Both the position numbers and the translations under genes were made by a program. Below, one piece after another: positions 12,143 to 24,100 of a DNA stretch of 64,000 nt (within the stretch, counting starts at the first letter, position 1; every line of letters begins with the position of its first letter). Under the pieces are notes generated by a model. That model made no database searches, had not been told where the DNA came from, and saw only the letters and a program-made list of their open reading frames with translations. The stretch spans positions 29,016,214 to 29,080,213 of the forward strand of contig NC_064433.1 of assembly GCF_023343835.1 (NCBI RefSeq), in the 5' to 3' direction. This DNA is from Lagopus muta (lineage: Eukaryota > Chordata > Aves > Galliformes > Phasianidae).

Positions 12143-15100
12143 TTGACATTCATTAACACTTGCTGAACATTTTTGAAGACCAAACAGCGAATGTGAGCAC
12201 AATGGTGCATTTCAGCAGTGGTGACAGTGCCAGTGGGTCTCTTCCACTGCTGCAGGCTTTGATGAGCATGGTATGCAGCCTCTTGCTCATCGCTGGTGAA
12301 AATGCATAGCTAAGGGTGTTAAAAAATACTGCTCTGTTGCTGAGCATTTGCTCTATCAAGCAGAGTCATTGTACTCACTGTATCTGTTGCAGTTCCCATG
12401 GAAATTAATAGAAGGCATTACTTTTGGAGTGACATGTATATGCAGCCTAAGCAATTCCTCTTTACTCAGTGTGGCCCAGGCTAGCCAAATGGTTGGACAT
12501 CCACTGACTAGATGATCTTAGAGGTCTTTTCCAACTTCAACAATTGATTCTAAAATGATTCTAAATGTATGTTGTCACTCTTAAGGTGTACCTTCCCCTA
12601 GTTTTTGACTGCATGACTGTTTTCCCTAATCAGACTTCTTCCCATCTTCATGCAGTTTTGTTTCCGTGGTTGTTTTCAGCTTCTTGTGTGGTTTGTTGTG
12701 TTTTGTTTTTGTCTTTTTTTTTTTAAAGTATAAAGTAAGACAGTAGCATAATTATGCAACACTGCTTTTGTACTTGTCAAGTATACAGGGAAAAAAAATC
12801 TGTGAAGCAACGACTACTTCTTGTACTGGACATGTTGCTTTACCAAACATTTACATGACATAGTTATTTCTCTACAGAAACTAAGAACGCAAAGTAAATC
12901 AAAGGCACTTAAGTTGATTATCAGCTGGTTAAGCTTTCAAAGATCAAAATTTAGAAACGGTACAGTTAAAATAACTTACTAAATGTTTTAGCACCACCTC
13001 CTGGTCGTATTACTACATACACACATTCTTAAAGTTAGTTAATAATACACATAAACTGTTTTCTGAAAGCTTTGAAGTGAAGAAAAGCAGGAAACTATCT
13101 ACTGACAAACATAATTTAAAGCAACTGATTATATCCTGTCACGTGATATTCAAGAAAAAAAATTAAAACAATCAAGCAGACTTACAAATCAAGAATTTAT
13201 CTTTAGATACCGCTTTAAATACAGCTTTTTTAGATCACTCAGTTACAAGAACATATTTGTCCCGGATGAATTTTGGATGAAAATACTGTCCCAGACGAAT
13301 TAGAAACAGGAATTTGCAATTGAAAGATGTATGAAAACAAACTGCAATAAACCCAATATACATACCTTGAAATACTTTCTTCTGATCCGTGTCATATTCA
13401 TCAACATGACTCCAGAGTTTATTCCAGTCGCTCCATAATAGGGATGCCGAGCAAAGCGATTATACCACCCAATACGAGGCTCTTCATGCTCTGGTGCCAT
13501 TGCAGCAATTTGTGTGGAGTTGAACTTTCTCAGAAAAGACCAAATATCATCAACGGGTCTCAAAAACAGTATGTCAGTATCAACGTACAACAACGAATCC
13601 ACGTCCTTCAGGATTAACTGAAAAGAAGTGGAAAAGAAGTTTAAAACCCAACTTAACTAATTCAGCTTCTCTTAATAAAACAAACTATGGCAATTTGTAC
13701 TTCTAATATATTTTTGACACATACAAATAAATTCACCTTAGACTGTCAGTTTGTAAGCAAAAAAAAATTTATTTCCTCTTCTCTTTTTGAGAATTTCTGC
13801 AGACTGAAACAGAGGTTTGATGTACAACAATAATACAACAGAGCAATGCCAACATTTGCATTTTATATCCTGGGTCTCCTCGGGAGAGGGCTGTAGGCCA
13901 AGTAAAACACTGCAATAACAGAACCTCCTAACTTCTGCCCTTTCCCTTGCTTTGATATGCAACTAATCAAACAATGAGGCAAGTGTAAGGAAACCCCACA
14001 AGTGACAATGTTCGGGAGATGGCTGCCACTGCTACAACTCATCTGGCATGAAGTATGATTACTGAAGTCTTAGATGAGCAAATAAAAGGCCGCCAAAAAC
14101 ACTGGAAACAACAGGCTGTTTCTTGTTTTGTTCCTCTTAGACCCATGCAAGCAGGAAACTTAACAAATAAATGAGATGCGTGATAAATCCTATCTCTGAG
14201 AGGGTGACATAAGCAACCTACAATAAGCACCAGGAATATAATTACATTATGCAGCAACTGAGAAAGGGAATTGTATTCCAGGGTGTATTACCAGAAAACT
14301 TAAAGGTTTTTTAGGATGTCATAACTGACTTTTAGGAGCAGCAGTTCTTGATTTAAAACTAAGCAGAAATAAGATTAGCAAAATGCTTGATACTTCTGTA
14401 TTTGTAACACAATAAACTTACTGGCAAGAATAGCCTTTGTGAAGCACATGGTTTGAACAACTTCTTCCATTCCTTCGCACCTTCTGATGGAAATGTTATT
14501 GGATACAATGTGTAATTAACTTTTCCTTCATATGGGAAGTCATCAAGCTAGATGAAAAGATCACAAAAAATTACATGAGTTCAATGTTACAGGGAATCAT
14601 ATCTTATTAATAATTGAACACAACTGCAACACCTCTTTTCCAAAGCAGAAATGTTTCCTGAACTGCAAAAATCTGTCAGCCACTCAAAATATTTAAGCAA
14701 AAAGTGGCACCTGCAGGACACAATGAAGAAAACACATCGTATCAGATCACATACACAAGAGCAAGTAAAATCCATCAGTATTTACAGGAAGTAAATCCAG
14801 ACATTTTCTCCCCTTAACTAATTTCCACAGGAAAACCATCAATGAAATCTTTCCCAATTTAAAATAAGCTTATCTAATTTTGCCACAATTCCTTAAAGTA
14901 TGATATTTGAGCACAAAAAATAGTAAAACTCTCCAAAGGCATACACCAGTCAGCTTCTAATACTGTCACTCCCGCCAATGTTATACCCATAAACTGGAAG
15001 CTGCTAAAATTAGATGTAACCACATCCAACATTTTCACAGAATGAGGTTTCCTTTTGCTTAGACAAAATAAAGCTGACTCAGAAAGTAAATACAGGGATG

Positions 15101-18100
15101 AAAAAGGACAGATTTCTTCTTGTAAAATCAACTGCGTTCAAGCTCACACAATAAAACTGGTTTGTGGTCAGAACATCAGGTTTCTATTCAGCAAATTTAA
15201 GGTGACAAATCATGAAGCTGTCTCTGCGAGAAGCCTCAATATCAGCAACTGGCATTTTTTTAAAAGGAAAAAAAAACCTTAAAAATCCCCATCCAACACT
15301 AGGAAACACTTGCACATTACCTCAGACTTCTTTATTTCTGCCACTACATTCAACTACCACCCAAGTAGCTGATAAATGTTTAAGTATTACTCCAATTGTA
15401 CATTTATTAAATAAATGTTTTGGGTACTTACTATGTCTCTGAAGCTCTCATGTAATTGATCCTCAGCAAAAATATGAAACTGGAGAGGTTTGATGCTGAA
15501 AATAATGGCTGATCTCAACATAGTAACGGTCTCTTCCAGTCTTTCACCACAGGCAACCACTGCGAGATGCACCGTCTCAGAAGGCTCATATGTTTTCATA
15601 TAATTGTATCTAACACAAAAAGGATTTTTCATTAACATTATTCCTTTCGCAGGCTTAAACAAAAGCTCTATTTTTTGCAGAATGTAATTTAACACAATAA
15701 CCAATAATGGACAGATGAAACAGAACATACAAAACAACTGCATTACACTTCATACTTAAGTTAAATCTGAATTATTCTCTGACCCATTCCTACCACACCA
15801 GCCCATGAGGATGGAAGAGCTACACAGAAACCAGACCACAACGAAACAAGAAGCTTTCCACCAAAATAGCCAGATTAAAAGAAAGATTGCATTAAGTTGC
15901 ATCAAAACGCAACAAGCTGTCATCACTTCAGGTCTATACACATGTTAGTAATTTTTTCCCTTTTCCCTGCACTCTTCGTGCAGACAGGTAAATATGATAC
16001 ACACAGCAGAGTTAATACCAAAAGTGAACTACCACTATTTTTAAAAAGTTTCATTAACAAATGTTTTTGAGCGAACCACTTCCATTTTGCCCATTCTCTG
16101 CTCCAGTAGATACTTATGTCAAAAATATGCTTCAGACCTTCTCTCAGGCACTGGCAAAATGCAGGAAGATTTCTCCCTCCTGCAGGTGTGCAACATGGTT
16201 TGGAAAGAGGAGAAGCTAAGAGCTCAAGAGACTGTGTGGGATGTCCTGGTGTTCCCCATGGTGCCAACAAATCCCTCGGACACCCCAGTCGCACACAGTG
16301 CTCACATCTCTAGGGCTAAAGCACTGCAAGGTGCAGGGCTTGGAAGTCATTTCTCCCTTGTTCAACAGTTATAGTGTGAAGTGCCTGCTACGTATTAGGC
16401 AGGGTATATTATTTCATTACTTTGACACAACGGGCTAGAATTACCATCAAGTAAATACCAGTAGCTTGGTAGCAAACACTGCAGGCATACTAGATCTATA
16501 GCTGTTTTCTTTGGTTTGGATTTCATACACTTAACCCATAAAGCTTTCAAAGGTTTTAAGTGTATGTCAGCTCAAAGCCAACTTTTGTAACAATGTTCTA
16601 CACCTGAGCTATTCACACCATACTAAGAGCAGGGAAGGGCTAATAAAACTAAGAGCATTTGAAGCTCTCAGATACTTCCAAGTTGTGAAAACAAAGAATT
16701 CTCAAGTCAGAAAAGACTTTGCTAAACTACTGACAGCAGAGAAATGCTCACCCATTCTCAAACACCTGCCAAAGACAGACATACCCCAAAATACAAATGA
16801 GCAGATCTCATTCTTAGCATAATCTCTACCTAATTTACACAACTAAAACATATGTAAATGTATAAATCTTTTCCTATAAATCAGCAAAATATGCCATGTA
16901 AATATGCCTTTTTTCTTTAAGTTATGGAAGATTAACACACGTTATTTTGAGATCCATGAAGCAAAATACAAGCAACAACATTGCTGTAGAACTAAGTTTG
17001 GTACCATAAATAACGCTTGCATTTAAAACAAAACAAAACGTTCCAAGCTTTGAAATGGTTCAAAAGCTCTGAAATTACTAAAATCCAGCAACCCAGGGAT
17101 ATAAGAGGGATAATACTTCGATTAGAACATATAGTCAATATTAAGTCAAGGTTTGGAACTGTATTCAAAATCACATGGATGAAAGACAGATAATATTTAG
17201 ATCCAAAAATGGACATCTAAATGAAGACGCTGGCGTATGAGATTGTGTCTCCCATTCAAACTAATAGAGACCTGATGGGAAGGCAATGGAGCCAGGACAA
17301 TAATTCATCTTACCTCCAAGTAAATACCTAGGGCTTGATTCAATTGTTTAAGACAGTGTCACTTCATATGTTCCAGAATAGCTCACCCTGACTTCCAGGT
17401 GCCAGTCCTTAAGGACAAGGTATCTCAAAGACTGTGTTATATTTGTTAGTCCTATGCAGATGTCAAAGATATCCTAGTGCTTCTCTGTTAACATCAGCCA
17501 TTTATCTCTTAGCAACTTACTGGCTGGTCACCTGGGTCACACTATTTTCTTTCAATTTTAATGACAGTTTAAAGCCACTTGACACAAACACATAAACACA
17601 GACATTCGGAAGATTCAATCCACAGACTAAATCCTTTCAGGGGTCCTGCAGCAAAACCTGAAATATTAGTTCAGTTTAAAAGAGAAAAAAAAAAAAAGCA
17701 TAACCTTTAAATATAACCAAGGCATGAACATTCAGACCTTTATACCTAAAGCTAATCTAAACATTACACCATGTAGTAAGCAGCTGATGCAAAGCAAGCT
17801 GAATGTGATGAGGGTAGCTGAAATCCACAAATAAATACACCACTGCAGTCTGAACAAGCTGCAAGCAGCAGATTAGCCTCATCACTAATCCACTGTAAAG
17901 GGAATTACAATAATTAAGCCCTGAAGTCATGAGCACCTACACTGATATTGCAAGGTCATGTGATAAATAATGGCACTACCTATACAAACTGCATAGCTGA
18001 AAGCCAAGTTCCTGAACCACACGGAACACAGCTTTCCATGAATAAAGTATGATGAATATTACACCAAAGCAGCCCTTAAACACAGCACTGAGATTCAAAG

Positions 18101-21100
18101 ACTTTTTCTACACCTAGTCACACTGCAAATAAAAGAACACTTCAAACCACACAACAAAAAAAATGCTTGCTGTAATGTTTTCGCAGTCACTTTGCCCACA
18201 TCTAATCTGTTTCATGAGCTTATGAGCTCATTAGTTCAATTTTCTCAAATCTCTGTTTAAAAATGATTTTTTCAACTCTGAAAGAAATTGTATGAAAAAG
18301 CGAAAGCCACTTACACTTAGAAAAAGAACAAACGAGCCTAGGGAAAATGTGTTTTCATTTTCAGTATAAAAAGTCAGCAAACAACAGTATCGGTACAAAA
18401 ATATTCCCTATGTAAGTTTTCTGATAATTAACATGGAAAAGTTCAAGGAGATTGATTTAGGTGAGATATAAAAAAAAAGATCTTTCACAGTGAGGGTGCT
18501 GAGGCACTGGAATTGCCCAGTGATGTGGTTGAGGCCCCATCATCCCTGGAGACTTTCAAGGCGAGGCTGGATCAGGCCCTGGGCAACCTGATCTAGCTGT
18601 CCCTGTTCACTGCAGGAGAGCTGGAGTAGATGGCCTTCAGAGGTCCCTTCCAACTCTAAGGATTCTATGATTCTATGAAAATGCAAGTTGTGCTTTTTAG
18701 GATCTGCAGGACAAATATTTTCACATAAGCGACCAGTACCATTTCAAATCTGCCACCTTAGCATGTCTCAGAAAATCACATGGTAGCCATGTAAATAGAA
18801 TACAGATGATTTACTTATCACGCTTTTTCTTCTTTGAAAGCTTTGTCCTTGATCTAACTCAATGGAACATTAAGGAAGCAGACCCAGCAGCCTTTACTCA
18901 CTAGGGAAAAAAAAGAAAAAAAAAAGGAAAGCAGAGTGAGAAGGCAGTAAAGCCTGCACTGATTAAAATGCAGTTGGGAAATCATTCCCACAATTACAGA
19001 AAGTAGGATCAAGGTAACTACTAAAATTATCTGCATTTGGAAGTGATGAAAATTCTAGTTTTTACTCAACTTAATTTTCCACTACAGCTCTGAATTAAAA
19101 ACACAAAATAAGCTCTGATTACAGCCTAAGTATGCTAATGATACCACTGCATATAATGTCTAAATGTCATCTGTTCAATTACAAACTCAATTGGTAGATT
19201 AAGTTTGAAGTTACAACATATTAGTCATTCAAAAATCTATTACAGGAGTTGGAAGTCTCATCCTGCAGTGAGCTAAAAAAAAAACAATTCTGTTTTTCAG
19301 GATTGTTACAATTCAGCTTAATTTGTCCACACCACCAGGACCTCAGTGCACCCAAAAGACGGCAATGTAAGTTAAATAGGCAATGTAAGTTAAAGCACAC
19401 TTAGAAGCAACATCCAACAAGTGAAATCAGACAGACTGTTATCAGACAGTTAACAGTAGGAACAATCTCTAAGATCTTATTTGGTCTCAGGCAGAGATGA
19501 GCAATCACACCTGCTGGATGATACTGAGCACCATGGAAACTGCACCAGCAAAGTCACATGTCATCAAGATCATGCAAAACCTGAGCCTTATGTCTTTAGC
19601 AGCACTGTTAAAATTTTGGATAAAGCCTGTACTGTATGTTAAAAAAAACTGAACTCATGCTTCCTCTACCAAAGCTAACAATAAATATTCTCTATCAAAA
19701 GCACTGCACAAAACACTGTTTTGTTCTGTCTGTAACAGTGTTAATAATCAGAACATTGATATAAAACGTGGGTACAGAAGAGCTCCACAATCCTTCTCAC
19801 ATGCAGCAGAGGTAAGAAATCTTAAACAGATTAACTGAGACACCATCCATATAAAACATTACTAGAATCATCAACTGATCATGAGTGGTCAGGCGCTGGA
19901 ATGGGCTGCCCAGGGAGGTGGTGGAGTCAGCATCCCTGGAGGTGTTCAAGGAACATTTAGATTTGTACTAAGGGACAAGGTTTAGTGGGAATTATTGGTG
20001 GTAGGTGGACAGTTGGACTGAATGATCTTGGAAGTCCTTTCCAACCTTGATGATGCTATGAACTGCTCAGAGCTCACTGCTGGCAAGCAAGCTGAATGAG
20101 CCATAGCACGAGTCAGACTGAGCTCTGTGTGAATACCACTCCTCAGAATTCCCAAGCCCATATGAATCTTCAATGCTTCTGTTGTACAAACACGAGTCTT
20201 ATAAATCCACACATTTGTTATCACTCCTTGCTTTGAACACATGCAGTAACTCAAAAGAAAATGATGTAGCTAGCAAGCTACATTTCAAAAATGCCTATAC
20301 CAAGTTCTTTCACAGAAATATCTGCACCTGCAGATTTGATGTAAAAAAAAGCCTGCTATCAAAGGTCTGAGCTCTCCAACTTATCAGTGCTCTGGCACTT
20401 CAGATAACGCACCGATTTTGTCTGAGAAAGAAACAAAACTACAACTCATATCCAAAGCTGAAATTGAACTGCAGCTACTTTCTGTGATGTCCCAACACAT
20501 ACAAGGCAATGAGGCTTATGCAGCAGGCTGTGCTCAGCCACTGTAATAGCTTGCTGTCATCCAAAGAGGGAGCATTTTCCTCTCCTCTCTACCATCTTCC
20601 CCACCTCTGCTGCAGATAAGCCAAAACCCTGGCACTCACTGCAGCTCCCTGAAAGAAACTGAACTCACTAAAACACAGAAGTAGTAACAGTTTGTGGAAG
20701 TGAGGGAGTCCTTTGAAGTTGGGACAGGTTCACTGAGGAATTCAACAAGCACCAGCATCAGCACAACATACAGGGATTCACTTAAAGTATTGATTAAATA
20801 ATTGTATTTCATTAATATGAAATGATTAATTTGAACATCATCACGATCTTTCCACATTTAAGCAATACATTTTCTTTCAGCTTCAAAAAATTAATCAACA
20901 TGAGACTTTGCACGTATTAGGATTCACTGTGAAAGAAACTGCACTATCCTCATGAGGCCATAATCAATGCATACCTCATCAGAAGTGCCTTCCCAGCCAC
21001 ATACAGCATTATTAATTGACTAATATACATTATAGCTTAATGTACACACAAAGGAACTGCATACTGTTTCTCTATTTCTGGTTCCAAGTTCCCACTATTT

Positions 21101-24100
21101 AACTTGAGCCTGGCAGAAGATCTGGAAGTTTTTTGCTCTTTTGATGTGTCACTATGTTTTGTAGAGAGTTTGTGGGTATCACAATGGGCAAAGGGGTCAG
21201 AAGGCAGTGGTGCACTCTCCTATTTCAGCACTGCACAACAGACAGACTGAATCAATGAAGTTTACAATTGTATCTTTTCAAAAAGCAAAAGCTAAACTCC
21301 TACAGTCCATCACAACAGCACTGACATCACCTAGTGCTAAACTTCGTGATGCTAAACTCCCAAAAAGCTAACCTGAAGGTGAAAATATATGAACTGAGTT
21401 CATCCAGACAGCTAAAGGAAACTCAGATGTGCCAAAGGAAGATGATATACTGACAGTTTAGCACAGAGGGAAAGATTCAGCAGTCCCAGTTTATGTGGGC
21501 ACCTCACTAGCAGCCCAAAAATTCAATCTAGGCCATATCTTCAATTAAATTCTTGGCAACTGATGAGCTTAAAAAGCACTGAAAGGACACAAGCAAAAGG
21601 GAATGGGAATAGATCAAGGAAGGCTGCTCTGAAAGTAATGCCTCCTGATTTATTTTCTTGACCCACGATGTCAGAGGCAGACGGTGGTGGTACAGCAGTA
21701 GACATGGAACCTTTCTGCCAAAACACACTTAATTTTGTTGCCATGCAACAGATGGCAGCAGAGGGCAGTCTGACACAGCAGGGTCTGACACTGAAGTTCA
21801 CACAAAGCAAAGGTCCATGCAGGAAAAAAATGCACCCATTGACATTCATCAACTCTTGCTGAATGTTTATGGAGACCAACCAGTGAATGTGAGCACAGTG
21901 AGGTGGTGGGTGGTGTCTTTCAGCAGTGACAACAGTGGGTCACCTCTGACTTTTATGAGTGTGGCACGCAGGCTCTTTTCACTGCTGCTGAAAATACACA
22001 GCTAATGGTGGTGACTATGTTGAAAAAATAGCTGAGAATTTCCTCTGTCTGTAGTTATTGTGCTCTTGGTATCCATTGTAGTTTCCATGGAAATAAAAAT
22101 ATAAACAAATAAACAAGAGGCATTACTTTTGGAGAGACATAAAATCTTTCCCGCTATCATAATGTTCAATAGCATTTAAGCCTTGTGAAGCTAAACACTT
22201 TTTTTTCTAGAGAAGGAAAAGGATAAAAAAAAAAAACAGGGCTTTGTCATGGCTGTATGATTTTTGACATTGGCATTCCACATCATAACATCATGTAGTG
22301 CACTGGGAGTTAAAGTGTTAAAGCTCCAGTTCTGGGCACCTGTCTGGAAGAGAAGAAGAACTACAGACCCCAAGGGGCTCTGCGCTCAGAGAGGAGATAC
22401 AACCCCTGGCAAGGTCACCTGATGAGCTCTTCTTCCTCAGGTCTCTTCCCTGCTCTCAACCAGACTGAACATCTCACCTCACTGTTACGGTGAGGCCTAT
22501 CCACCTTTCAGACACTTTCATTATATTTGATTTATTAGCTTTGATTCTAACTATATTGTATTACAGTGTGTTATCTTGCATTCCGATATCATATTTAGTA
22601 AATTAGTTCGTTTCTCCTCAGGTCGTTGCCACTGTCTTTAATTATTTTGGGGCTCCCAGTTTCCCTTTTCTGGAGGTGCAGATTTTGCAAAATCCCTCTG
22701 CCCCGCTACTCACGGACCTGGGCCAAACCAGCCCCCAAACCACTGACAGGCTTTTAGACAAAAAGGGACAGAACCATCTCAATGGCTGTTCATTTCAAGT
22801 CTAAATGTAAGAAAAATTAACTTAAAATCATATTTGCGTAGTGAGGAGAACTATGTGGGTTAGAGAAGATACCTGTCAAGTAGCTTAAGGCTTCTTCAGT
22901 TTCTTTACAAGCTACTATTGTAATCAGACAGCTTTAAGGCATGTGAACAACCACATCAAAATATTTGAAAGTCTTGGTAAAGATTAAACTTTTAAGACAT
23001 AGTATATGCTTCAATGTAAAGTATTTTAAATTACATTCTAAAGTAGCTGTTTCGGTAGTTTTGGATGAAATACCTTCATATTCTTGATAGCATGGAATTT
23101 TAATTAAAAACTCAGGACTTCATGAAACCTGCCAGTTTTATTACAAGTTATATCACAAGTACTCACCAATCATTTTTAAGATTCTTTTCAGATAGACTTT
23201 TTACCAATGTTAACAAGTCTTTATTTAAGAAAGCAACGTAATTGGAAAAAACTGAAAATTCTTTGTAATTACATTTCCCCAATGCGTAGTTTAAAAATAG
23301 AACAGAAGGACAAAGTCCAAAGACAACTGTAAGATAAACATGTGAAATGTGAAGCAATCACAATATTTTGCTTTGTCACCTTGCTCAATAGTCACAAATG
23401 CTATTATATTAGCTGCACTTGTCTGCAATCAAAAAATAAAGAACTATTTAATAATAGATCCTACCTAAAAGCAGCTTCCCAAAAGCAGTTCACTCCACAA
23501 ACATCAGAGGGCAGCATCCAATAGGAATTCCAGAAAGATACAGACAAATTCTGACACCTAACAGGATAAGACAAAAATAACCTATATAAATGTTACTGGT
23601 TATACGGCAAAGTTAATAGGATTATTTCATAGCTCAAACATAATTTGATCAGTTAATGACCTGACAGAAGACTCACTACATAATGGACCCTGGATAATAC
23701 AAAAGAGGAGGTGCCCATCAGGAAGGATTCCTTTAAGGATGTATGGCCCCATTCCCATCTGCATTTCCTCTCCACTTACTTTCAGAGTGAGAGAAACAAG
23801 GGGAGTGGGATTTCTGAAGGCCATTCTATGTTCCCTGCTTAGTGCAAATCTATAGGTGACAGAGTGAAAGGCTACACTTAAAGCTGGAAAGATCCTTCAC
23901 CATTGCAGCGTCTTTATCTACAAGCAGAGAAGTTGGAACATTCCATTTTCAAGTGCACATTATCCATTTAAACACAATCCCTATTAACCCGTGACTATTC
24001 ACTGCAACCTGCAAGACTTATTTAAAAGAAAAAAAAATAACAGAACTTTTAGCACCAACTAATTCAGCCACTTCGTTACAAAAGGTTACTGCAATGCAGA

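Larger units (their letters stand above)
4246..13365 (-). other. GXYLT1: GXYLT1 intron 5, repeat-rich
   Basis: About 9.1 kb between exons 6 and 5. It contains a TTTA microsatellite, a TTA microsatellite, two minus-strand CR1 fragments, and the nested tRNA-Leu-like/CR1/hAT/mariner cluster, all listed separately. The remainder (about 4890-6910, 7820-8680 and 9445-10825) is AT-rich sequence in which I recognise nothing beyond a possible short CR1 tail at 5611-5665. Confidence 0.8.
15610..23464 (-). other. GXYLT1: GXYLT1 intron 2
   Basis: About 7.9 kb. It contains two short plus-strand CR1 3' ends, one mariner copy and one solo LTR, listed separately, plus a small 18-bp tandem duplication at 19361-19395. 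The rest (15610-18440, 18680-19885, 20062-21618, 22755-23464) shows no feature I can support. Confidence 0.8.
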
